Shown here: positions 1 to 5,425 of the stretch, piece by piece | Layout: each line of letters begins with the position of its first letter | Numbering within the stretch: position 1 is the first letter of the stretch | From: Anaerolineae bacterium | Lineage (GTDB): Bacteria; Chloroflexota; Anaerolineae; B4-G1; DUEL01 | Direction: 5' to 3' | Assembly (NCBI GenBank): GCA_029932895.1 | Contig: JAOZPF010000171.1 | Span: forward strand, 1-6,484 | Length of the DNA stretch: 6,484 nucleotides | Made by a program: the position numbers and the translations under genes | The notes under the pieces: generated by a model | The model's input: the letters and a program-made list of their open reading frames with translations, nothing else | What the model was told of the DNA's origin: nothing | Databases searched by the model: none

Positions 1-299
1 CCCCTATGCTATCCGCACAGGGCGTCGGGACCATAACGTTCGGCCACACGCACCACGCCGACCTGGCTCGACTGGACCACGACGTGAACTATTTCAACAC
101 CGGCACCTGGATCCCCATCTTTTCCGACGACACCCGGCTCGACGCCAGGGAACAGGCATACCTCTTTGTCGAGGTCCACGACGGCGCGTCCCGCCTGCTG
201 CGCTGGAACGACACGACCGGCACTCCAGAACCGCCCAAGATCATCGACCGCAGTTGGCATTCCCCCCGCCACACGTCACCTCGCCGGGCGAGGAAGTAG
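1..299 (+). CDS. Metallophosphoesterase (calcineurin-like), C-terminal fragment
   Basis: This is the last roughly 98 codons of a gene that starts left of the window. The reading frame is open to the edge, and the first ATG (position 6) is too far into the domain to be the start. The visible part carries GHTHHA at about residues 13-18 counted from that ATG, then NTGTW at about 30-34. GH(T)H is the last metal-binding motif of calcineurin-like phosphoesterases, and the NTG motif after it is usual in the YfcE and LpxH-like branches. The N-terminal motifs (DxH, GDxxD, GNH) are not in the window, so activity and substrate cannot be judged. The tail, from about residue 75, is Pro/Arg/Ser-rich and probably disordered. 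A 57-base gap separates it from the next gene on the same strand, so co-transcription is possible but unproven. The family call is firm; any specific substrate would be a guess. Confidence 0.8.
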   Translation, partial: PMLSAQGVGTITFGHTHHADLARLDHDVNYFNTGTWIPIFSDDTRLDAREQAYLFVEVHDGASRLLRWNDTTGTPEPPKIIDRSWHSPRHTSPRRARK

Positions 300-347
300 A
301 ACTGCCTCACGCTCCCTTCTGTCGCCCAGGGGAGCCAGGAGTTCACC

Positions 348-352
348 GGAGG
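348..352 (+). promoter_or_regulatory. Ribosome binding site of the Mth938-like gene
   Basis: GGAGG lies four bases before the ATG at 357. The spacing is short but acceptable, and no other start in the frame fits the family's N-terminus better, so it supports the start chosen. Confidence 0.6.
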
Positions 353-356
353 CAAG

Positions 357-701
357 ATGCCCGAGATTCAGGGATACCGCTTCAAAGAGATGACAGTCGA
401 TGGGGAGGTAATCACCCGCGACCTGATCCTGCTGCCGGACAGGGTGGTGAGGAACTGGCGACGCCAAGAGGGGCACCGGCTGAGCGCAGCGGACCTGCAA
501 GTGGTTCTGGAGGCCAAGCCGGAGGTGCTGATAGTGGGTACCGGGGCCTATGGGCTGGTGCGGGTCCCCAGGAAGACCCGGCGGGCGGTGCGGGCGGCGG
601 GCATCGAGCTGCGGATCGCCCCCACAGGCAGGGCCTGGCGGTTGTACAACGAGCTGCGAGAACACAGACGGACGGCCGCGGCGTTTCATCTGGCGTGCTG
701 A
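357..701 (+). CDS. Mth938/DUF498-type domain protein (NDUFAF3/AAMDC-like)
   Basis: This small soluble protein of 114 residues is close to the usual 110-130 of the Mth938 fold family, and its single domain fills the whole length. The hallmarks seen are VLIVGTGAYG at residues 57-66, a following region with a Pro and basic residues (PRKTRRAVRAAG), and a C-terminal helix APTGRAWRLYNELREHRR at about 88-105. That helix matches the family's conserved T-x-x-A-x-x-x-YN-x-L-x-x-E/H-x-R pattern. Relatives include archaeal MTH938, the human adipogenesis factor AAMDC and the complex I assembly factor NDUFAF3. The bacterial members have no established biochemical role, so none is assigned. The start is supported by GGAGG upstream. 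It sits 57 bases after the phosphoesterase gene and 31 bases before the Nudix-GNAT gene, consistent with an operon. No catalytic residues can be pointed to. Confidence 0.8.
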   Translation: MPEIQGYRFKEMTVDGEVITRDLILLPDRVVRNWRRQEGHRLSAADLQVVLEAKPEVLIVGTGAYGLVRVPRKTRRAVRAAGIELRIAPTGRAWRLYNELREHRRTAAAFHLAC

Positions 702-717
702 GCCACGCGGACCGTCC

Positions 718-725
718 GGGAGGAG
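718..725 (+). promoter_or_regulatory. Ribosome binding site deciding a GTG start for the Nudix-GNAT gene
   Basis: GGGAGGAG ends seven bases before GTG at 733. The frame stays open upstream to an ATG at 550, but that stretch overlaps the Mth938-like gene and would add 61 low-complexity Gly/Arg/Pro residues. The strong SD and the typical Nudix start (hydrophobic strand about ten residues in) favour GTG 733. Confidence 0.75.
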
Positions 726-732
726 TGAAAAC

Positions 733-1662
733 GTGACGCGCGAGCGGTTCAAGTTACTCTCGGCCGTCCATCTCTTTCTCATCCGCGAGGGGCAGGTGCT
801 CCTCCTGCGCCGTTACAATACTGGCTACGAGGACGGGAATTACAGCGTCGTCGCCGGTCACCTGGACGGGGAGGAAGAGGTCAGGGCAGCGATGGCGCGC
901 GAGGCGCGCGAGGAGGTCGGGATCAAGGTCGCGCCCCAGGCGCTCCAGGTCGTGGGGGTGATGCACCGCCGCTCGGACGACGAGCGGATCGACTTTTTCC
1001 TCACCGCCACGACGTGGTCAGGTCAGGTGGCGAACCGGGAGCCGCAGCGCTGCGACCGCCTGGCCTGGTACGACCTGGACGGGCTGCCGCAGAACGTGAT
1101 TCCCTACGTTCGCCAGGCGCTGGAGAACTACCGTCGCGGGGTCTGGTTCGACAGCTTTGGCTGGCCCTCGCCATCCACCACGCCGCCGTTCCATATCCGC
1201 CCCCTCGGCGACGAGGATCGGGAGTGGGCGGCCCAACTCGTCGCCACGCGCTGGGGGGCGGAAGAGATCGTCACCCGTGGTGCTATCCACCACGTCCGCC
1301 GCCTACCGGGATTCGTGGCCGTGGCGGAGGACGAGAGAGTAGGTCTGCTCACCTATCATCTCACCGGCAAAGCGTGCCAGATCGTGAGCCTCGACAGCCT
1401 CTGGCCCGGTATCGGGGTCGGCAGTGCGCTGATCCAGGCCGCCCGGGGTGCCGCGCAGCAGGCCGGCTGCCAGCGGCTCTGGCTCATCACGACGAACGAC
1501 AACCTGGAAACACTGGGCTTTTACCAGCGGCGAGGCTTTGCCCTGGTCGCAGTCCACCGAGACGCGCTCGCCGTCGCGAGGCGGCTCAAGCCCGAGATCC
1601 CTCTCGTGGGCGAACGCGGTATTCCCCTGCGGGACGAGATCGAACTGGAAATCATCCTATAG
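733..1662 (+). CDS. Fused Nudix hydrolase and GNAT N-acetyltransferase
   Basis: The protein has 309 residues from GTG. Residues 8-140 are a Nudix domain with a complete Nudix box at 42-64: G, five residues, E, seven residues, then REAREEVGI. This is the Mg-binding catalytic helix that cleaves nucleoside-diphosphate-linked compounds. The later MHRRSDDERIDFFL (77-90) and CDRLAWYDLDGLP (107-119) also fit the family. A short Pro/Ser/Thr-rich linker (146-152) leads to a GNAT domain at 153-309. Its acetyl-CoA loop is at about 225-235 (PGIGVGSALIQ), and the C-terminal signature, with the usual Asn and Tyr, is at 255-269 (NDNLETLGFYQRRGF). Both domains look intact, so the protein is probably bifunctional. 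Neither the Nudix substrate nor the acetyl acceptor can be read from the sequence. The stop is 16 bases before the next gene. The domain calls are near certain; the biological role is unknown. Confidence 0.93.
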   Translation: MTRERFKLLSAVHLFLIREGQVLLLRRYNTGYEDGNYSVVAGHLDGEEEVRAAMAREAREEVGIKVAPQALQVVGVMHRRSDDERIDFFLTATTWSGQVANREPQRCDRLAWYDLDGLPQNVIPYVRQALENYRRGVWFDSFGWPSPSTTPPFHIRPLGDEDREWAAQLVATRWGAEEIVTRGAIHHVRRLPGFVAVAEDERVGLLTYHLTGKACQIVSLDSLWPGIGVGSALIQAARGAAQQAGCQRLWLITTNDNLETLGFYQRRGFALVAVHRDALAVARRLKPEIPLVGERGIPLRDEIELEIIL

Positions 1663-1670
1663 GAAAGGGA
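1661..1670 (+). promoter_or_regulatory. Ribosome binding site overlapping the upstream stop codon
   Basis: The purine-rich run AGGAAAGGGA begins inside the TAG stop (1660-1662) of the Nudix-GNAT gene and ends eight bases before ATG 1679. The frame of the membrane protein is open far upstream (to 1448), but that part overlaps the GNAT domain. This SD and the family-like N-terminus make 1679 the start. The layout suggests translational coupling. Confidence 0.6.
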
Positions 1671-1678
1671 ACGCGCCA

Positions 1679-3964
1679 ATGGCTCCAACCCGCTTTCACA
1701 ACCGCTACTTTATCGTCGTCTTTCTCGTCAGCCTGACCATGCTGAGCGCCGAGGTCACGGTGACACGCCTTCTCTCTTACAAGTTCTACTTCCACTTTGT
1801 CTTTCTGGTCATCTCCCTCGCCCAGCTCGGCATCGCCGGAGCCGGGGCCTGGGTCTTTGCCCTGGAGGAGCGGGGGGAGAACCGCAAGCTCTTTCTTTGG
1901 GGACTGATCGGCATCGCCCTCTTCGCGCTCCTATTCCTCCTGGGATATGCCTGGCTGTCCCCTCGGCCCAACGTGGGCATGGCCAAGATCAACGGCGCAA
2001 AGGCAGTGCCGTATCTCCTGGCCCTCGCCCTGCTCCTCGTCGCCCTCTACTTCTCCGCGGGGGTTGTCTACTCCGCCCTCTTCAGCCGTTACAAGTCGCG
2101 CTTCAACCAACTCTATGCCGCCGACCTGGTCGGCGCGGCGGCGGGATGCGTCGCCTCCGTGGGGCTGATGTGGCTGTTTGGACCGGTCAGAACCCTCGTC
2201 GCCTCTGCACTGTTGGCTGTGCTGGCAGCGCTGCTGGTCCCAGCTCCCAGCCAACCACTGCGGCGGGCGGCCCGCGTCAGCGGCCTGGCACTCCTGGCAA
2301 TCGGAGTGCTGGTCGCCTGGTCGAACCCCCAGCTCTTTGATCCCAACGCCCGCCACCCCGTGGCGGGGATAACCGCACACGCCTGGAACCACCTGGCACG
2401 GACCGACCGGGTGGGGCCGGGCCACTATATCATTGATGGCGACGCCTCGACCTGGGTGATCGATCCCCAATCCGACGTAGAGTACACCGTCACCGTGCCG
2501 AACCCACGAGTCGCTATCATCGGCGTCGGTGCGGGGCCGCAGCTCAAGACAGCACTGGAGCACACGGGGAACACCATCCTTGCCATTGACATCAACCCAG
2601 ATATCATCGCGTGGAGCGTGGGGGAGGATGCCGCCTACAACGGCAACATCTTTAACTGGCCTCAGGTGATCGCCGCTGTGGACGAGGGCCGCCACGCGAT
2701 TCGCTCGTCGGCGGAGCCGTTCGACCTGATCGTGATGCACGCGGTGGATACCTACGCGGCGTCAAGCGCGGGAGCTTATAGCCTCTCGGAGAATTATCTC
2801 TACACCGTGGAGGCGTTCGCTGACTTTAGCTCCCGGCTGACGCCGCAGGGCGTGATCGCCATCCGCCGCTGGCTCTTTTACCCGCCGCGGGAGAACCTGC
2901 GACTCTTTACTACCATCTACCAGTTCCTCACCACGGCAGGGGCCGCCAACCCGGCGGACCACATCATCGTGCTGGCCCCGGTGGAGGATTACCGCAGGCC
3001 GGACCTGAAAGAATGGGGATACATTCTGTTCAGCCGGCAACCGTTCACAGAGGAGCAACTGACACGGGTGGACGCGTACGTCGCTGCACATCACTGGAGC
3101 TATCTCCACCGTCCAGGCACCGACCTGGACACCCCCTTCTCCGAGTTTGCCACCAGCAGCGACCACGCTCAGTTCTACCGTGACTACCCCTACTTTGTGA
3201 AACCGTGCACCGATGCCAATCCCTTTTTCTTCCAGTTCGTCCCGCCCTTCGCCTCCCTCTACGCCGAGGCGACCGCCACCCGGTCGGTCGTCTACAACCA
3301 GAGTTCCGACCTTTTGTTCATCACCCTGCCCGTCCTCATCCTCCTCGTCATTCTCCTGCTGGCGCTGCCACTCTACCTGCGTCGGGGCACGTTCCGTCCC
3401 GGCCCCGGCCTGACAGCCTCCACTCTCTACTTTGCCTCCCTCGGCGTCGGCTTTATGGCTGTCGAACTGGCCTCCATCCAGGTGCTGACCCTCTTTCTCG
3501 GTCACCCCACCTACGCCCTCAGCGTCGCCCTGTTGGGAATGCTGCTCTTTGCCGGGGTCGGCAGCGCGCTCGTACAGAGATTCCCCACCGAACGGGTCAA
3601 GGGCATTGGTCTGCTCATCGCCGCGCTGGCTGTGTTCGCGGCCCTGGGCCTCCTTCCCCTCGTCCACCGGCTCATCTCGGCCCCCTTCTGGGCACGGGTC
3701 GCTCTCACGCTGGTCTACCTGGCGCTGGTCGGCATACCCATGGGGATGCCGATGGCAACCGGAATCCGGCTCATCGGTCCAGAGAACAAGCCACAGGTGG
3801 CCTGGGCCTGGGCGTGCAACGGGGGGGCAGCCGTGGTGGGGACGAATCTGTGTATGATCCTGATGGTCTACTTTGGCATGCCGATCGTCTTCCTGGTGGG
3901 AGCTGGCTGCTACCTACTGGCCTTTATTATGCTGACCCGAATGCGGACCGTGGGCGCGTGGTGA
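1679..3964 (+). CDS. Polytopic membrane protein with internal spermidine-synthase-like (SAM-binding) domain
   Basis: The protein has 761 residues in three parts. Residues 8-215 carry about seven hydrophobic segments (near 8-27, 34-61, 71-93, 109-134, 147-167, 170-188, 199-215). Residues 235-520 form a soluble domain with the Rossmann SAM-binding pattern of spermidine synthases: VAIIGVGAGPQLK (278-290), acidic strand end ILAIDINPDII (300-310) and FDLIVMHAVDTY (348-359). Residues 543-752 carry about seven more membrane segments. The layout matches the large membrane-anchored, spermidine-synthase-like proteins found in several bacterial phyla, whose reaction is unknown. The GGGDG loop of true aminopropyltransferases reads GVGAG, and the catalytic D-S-x-D-P stretch reads AVDTYAASS. 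The N-terminal beta region that helps bind substrate is reduced to IDGDASTWVIDP (252-263). Classical spermidine synthesis is therefore doubtful. It is the last gene of the plus-strand cluster and converges with the DUF503 gene. Confidence 0.88.
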   Translation: MAPTRFHNRYFIVVFLVSLTMLSAEVTVTRLLSYKFYFHFVFLVISLAQLGIAGAGAWVFALEERGENRKLFLWGLIGIALFALLFLLGYAWLSPRPNVGMAKINGAKAVPYLLALALLLVALYFSAGVVYSALFSRYKSRFNQLYAADLVGAAAGCVASVGLMWLFGPVRTLVASALLAVLAALLVPAPSQPLRRAARVSGLALLAIGVLVAWSNPQLFDPNARHPVAGITAHAWNHLARTDRVGPGHYIIDGDASTWVIDPQSDVEYTVTVPNPRVAIIGVGAGPQLKTALEHTGNTILAIDINPDIIAWSVGEDAAYNGNIFNWPQVIAAVDEGRHAIRSSAEPFDLIVMHAVDTYAASSAGAYSLSENYLYTVEAFADFSSRLTPQGVIAIRRWLFYPPRENLRLFTTIYQFLTTAGAANPADHIIVLAPVEDYRRPDLKEWGYILFSRQPFTEEQLTRVDAYVAAHHWSYLHRPGTDLDTPFSEFATSSDHAQFYRDYPYFVKPCTDANPFFFQFVPPFASLYAEATATRSVVYNQSSDLLFITLPVLILLVILLLALPLYLRRGTFRPGPGLTASTLYFASLGVGFMAVELASIQVLTLFLGHPTYALSVALLGMLLFAGVGSALVQRFPTERVKGIGLLIAALAVFAALGLLPLVHRLISAPFWARVALTLVYLALVGIPMGMPMATGIRLIGPENKPQVAWAWACNGGAAVVGTNLCMILMVYFGMPIVFLVGAGCYLLAFIMLTRMRTVGAW

Positions 3965-3984
3965 GGCGACCAGCCCGCCCTCAC
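3961..3984. terminator. Candidate bidirectional hairpin between convergent genes
   Basis: GTGAGGCG (3961-3968) pairs with CGCCCTCAC (3976-3984) if one C bulges, around a 7-base loop. The hairpin holds the TGA stop of the membrane-protein gene in one arm and the stop of the DUF503 gene in the other, so it forms on both transcripts. There is no T-tract on either side, so intrinsic termination is not assured. It could instead protect 3' ends or be chance in GC-rich DNA. Confidence 0.35.
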
Positions 3985-4265
3985 AGCAACTCGATCTCCC
4001 AATCGACCACCTGGAGGTCGGGACGGTTGGTCTCGATCCAATGCACGGCGCGCTCCAGGACGGTGTGGGTCCGCCCGGGGTCGTTGGCGACCGTCGCCAG
4101 GCCAATGACTGCCGACTGCCAGGCGTCGTTGTGACCCACCTCGGCGGCGGACAGGTTGAACTCGCGCCGCAGCCGGTTGAGGAGCGGCTTCAGGCGGCTG
4201 CGCTTTCCCTTGAGCGAACCGTTGCCCGGCAGATGCAACTCGATGCGGCAGATTCCGACGACCAT
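3981..4265 (-). CDS. DUF503 family protein (YlxP-like)
   Basis: This 94-residue protein is the usual size for DUF503. It begins MVVGICRIELHLPGNGSLKGKR, split here as an N-terminal strand (MVVGICRIELHLPG) and the conserved S-L-K-x-K-R segment at 16-21. After it come LLNRLRREFNLSAAEVG (26-42) and an NDAWQSAVIGLATVAND stretch (44-60), both typical of the family. The protein ends in VDWEIELL. In Bacillus the YlxP gene lies in the nusA-infB-rbfA region, and a link to ribosome assembly has been suggested, but no reaction is known. Here the neighbour is instead a GNAT-type gene. The ATG at 4265 shares one base with the upstream stop (TGATG). Its SD, GGGAGGAG at 4268-4275, lies in the last codons of that gene, which points to translational coupling. 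A GTG one codon earlier is too close to the SD to be used. Confidence 0.87.
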   Translation of the reverse strand: MVVGICRIELHLPGNGSLKGKRSRLKPLLNRLRREFNLSAAEVGHNDAWQSAVIGLATVANDPGRTHTVLERAVHWIETNRPDLQVVDWEIELL

Positions 4266-5284
4266 CACTCCTCCCGCTTTACCACCAGGCGATGGACCGT
4301 CACATCGACCCCGCCAAAGCGGTACTTGTACCGCTCGCCGCCGCGCATAAAGTCGTACTCGCTCCACCCCTGCTCGATGGCATGGCGAATCAGGTAGCCA
4401 GTGAGGACGATGCCGGCGCCAAAACCGGGGTCGTTCCGCCAGTCCAGGCCAGAGTTATAGACCCACACCCGGTCGTTGTAGACAAAGCTAAAGTAGGCAG
4501 CCAGCTTGCGCTCCGCCACCCGGAGGAAAGAGAGTTGAAGCCAACCGGCGTCAAAGGTCACCCGGGCCAGTTCCCGGAAGAAGGCGCGCATCGGCGGAGT
4601 GAGAAAAGCACTCTTTTCCGGCCCGCCAGCGACCATCAGCGCCATCAAGTCCTCCACCTCTGCCTCCAGGTCCTGGCCCTTGGCGACGATGTACCACCTC
4701 AGCCCCTCTGCTGCCGCCGCGCGGCGCATCTTGCGCCGCAGCTCATGACGGTGCTTTTTGTCAAGAGAGGCCACATACTCTTCCCAGGTCGCTGGCAGGC
4801 TGACCACCGGGCAGACCTCTTGCACCTCCATCTCCACCATCCACCCGCGCGCTCGGGCCAGCCGGGGAAGTATGCGCAGCGTCGGCGAGTCGCGGCGGAT
4901 GTTGCAGAGGTCGAGCATATCCCAGGCCGGCGCAGCGGGGCCGCCGAGCAAGTCCAGCACGGCCTCGTAGCTCGCCTCCTCCCGCCCCCGCACGGCGATC
5001 AGGTCCAGATAGTCCGATACCTCCACACAGCCGACCGTCTGCACGACACGCCCCCCATCCGCCCGCTCGGCGACGAACAGCGGTGCCAGACCGGCCAGCT
5101 CGCCGTTCTCCCGCACAGTGATGAGAGCCAATTCTCCCTCCCCCAGATGCCGCCACCATGTCCGCGCGTAGACTGGGGTGAGAAAGGGGGTGTCGACCGC
5201 CGCGCGGCGCAAGAGGGCACTCCATTCCTGCGCCAGTCGGTCAAAGGCGGCGGGGTCACGGTGCAATTCGACGTGGGTGGGCAT
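4265..5284 (-). CDS. GNAT-superfamily acyltransferase of the BioF2/CelD-like (FemAB-related) type
   Basis: The protein has 339 residues and is probably cytoplasmic; no signal peptide or membrane segment is seen. It shows the two-lobed pattern of the Acetyltransf_6 (BioF2-like) family. The first lobe, about 1-155, has LAGLAPLFVAE (63-73) and DYLDLIAVRG (91-100). A basic helix, KKHRHELRRKMRR (176-188), leads to the second lobe, with LSFLRVAERKLAAYFSFVYNDRVWVYNSG split around 251-279. The C-terminal signature YDFMRGGERYKYRFGG (310-325) closely follows the family's D-F-x-R-G-x-x-x-Y-K-x-x-[FW] motif. Relatives are linked to cellulose or exopolysaccharide production and to FemAB-like aminoacyl transfer to cell-wall precursors, so an envelope or sugar substrate is a reasonable guess only. 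The frame is open upstream to 5740, but that part overlaps the deacetylase gene. ATG 5284 has GGAGGAG at 5288-5294 and a consensus promoter 29 bases further up. Confidence 0.87.
   Translation of the reverse strand: MPTHVELHRDPAAFDRLAQEWSALLRRAAVDTPFLTPVYARTWWRHLGEGELALITVRENGELAGLAPLFVAERADGGRVVQTVGCVEVSDYLDLIAVRGREEASYEAVLDLLGGPAAPAWDMLDLCNIRRDSPTLRILPRLARARGWMVEMEVQEVCPVVSLPATWEEYVASLDKKHRHELRRKMRRAAAAEGLRWYIVAKGQDLEAEVEDLMALMVAGGPEKSAFLTPPMRAFFRELARVTFDAGWLQLSFLRVAERKLAAYFSFVYNDRVWVYNSGLDWRNDPGFGAGIVLTGYLIRHAIEQGWSEYDFMRGGERYKYRFGGVDVTVHRLVVKREE
4268..4275 (-). promoter_or_regulatory. Ribosome binding site within the upstream gene's last codons
   Basis: Read on the minus strand, GGGAGGAG is followed by TG and then ATG of the DUF503 gene. 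The same bases encode the Arg-Glu-Glu end of the acetyltransferase, so ribosomes finishing that gene stop on top of the next start. Confidence 0.65.
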
Positions 5285-5287
5285 CTG

Positions 5288-5294
5288 CTCCTCC
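5288..5294 (-). promoter_or_regulatory. Ribosome binding site of the BioF2-like gene
   Basis: On the minus strand, GGAGGAG is followed by CAG and the ATG at 5284. It fixes the start well downstream of the long open extension of the frame. Confidence 0.7.
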
Positions 5295-5312
5295 AGGCTC
5301 CAGCACGCCCTG

Positions 5313-5340
5313 ATTATAGAGGGCGGGTCTGTTTTGTCAA
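5313..5340 (-). promoter_or_regulatory. Perfect-consensus sigma70-type promoter for the BioF2-like/DUF503 operon
   Basis: On the minus strand TTGACA (5340-5335) and TATAAT (5318-5313) are both exact consensus, separated by 16 bases. Transcription would begin near 5306, giving a leader of about 22 bases that holds little more than the SD. The sequence match is direct; activity is inferred. Confidence 0.8.
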
Positions 5341-5361
5341 CGCCAGCGCAGGGGATATAAT
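5334..5361 (+). promoter_or_regulatory. Near-consensus sigma70-type promoter for the ChbG-like gene
   Basis: On the plus strand TTGTCA (5334-5339, five of six consensus) and TATAAT (5356-5361, exact) are 16 bases apart. Transcription would start near 5368, at the beginning of the tandem repeats, leaving a leader of about 58 bases. The -35 box overlaps that of the opposite promoter. Confidence 0.7.
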
Positions 5362-5364
5362 CTC

Positions 5365-5416
5365 GTAGGGGCAACCCTTGCGGTCGCCCGGTAGGGGCGG
5401 CCCTTGCGGTCGCCCA
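5365..5416 (+). repeat. Two tandem 26-base hairpin-forming repeats
   Basis: The copies at 5365-5390 and 5391-5416 match at 23 of 26 positions, differing at AA versus GG and at the last base. Each can fold into an 8-base stem around a CTTGC loop: 5369-5376 with 5382-5389 (one A-C mismatch), and 5395-5402 with 5408-5415 (one G-U pair). They begin with GTAGGGGC and end in GGTCGCCC. They lie in the predicted leader of the ChbG-like gene, and the second ends ten bases before its ATG. Similar short GC-rich palindromes are scattered between genes in some Chloroflexota and Cyanobacteria; that link is from memory. Confidence 0.85.
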
Positions 5417-5425
5417 GAAGGTTTG

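Noticed and set aside
305..340. Possible hairpin CTCCC...GGGAG between the first two genes
   Set aside because: The stem is only five bases with a long loop, as expected by chance in this composition.
550..732. N-terminal extension of the Nudix-GNAT protein by 61 residues from ATG 550
   Set aside because: It overlaps the Mth938-like gene, is Gly/Arg/Pro/Cys-rich, and GTG 733 has a strong SD at good spacing.
893..925. Direct repeat of GGCGCGCGAGG in the Nudix gene
   Set aside because: It encodes the Ala-Arg-Glu-Ala-Arg-Glu part of the Nudix box and is explained by the protein motif and GC-rich codons.
2762..3667. Open frame of 301 codons on the minus strand, opposite the membrane-protein gene
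   Set aside because: The translation is Gly/Glu/Gln-rich, typical of the reverse of a hydrophobic gene in GC-rich DNA, and it lies entirely within a well supported gene.
3205..4134. Open frame of 309 codons on the plus strand, overlapping the end of the membrane-protein gene
   Set aside because: Arg/Pro-rich out-of-frame shadow that runs through the convergent stop region into the antisense of the DUF503 gene.
4292..5368. Long open frame of 358 codons on the plus strand, opposite the BioF2-like gene
   Set aside because: It is antisense to a gene with clear family motifs, has no SD, and its translation is His/Pro/Arg-rich low complexity with no recognisable domain.
5365..5416. CRISPR array or attachment site suggested by the direct repeats
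   Set aside because: There are only two directly abutting copies with no spacers and no cas or integrase gene nearby; the hairpin form fits a dispersed palindromic repeat better.
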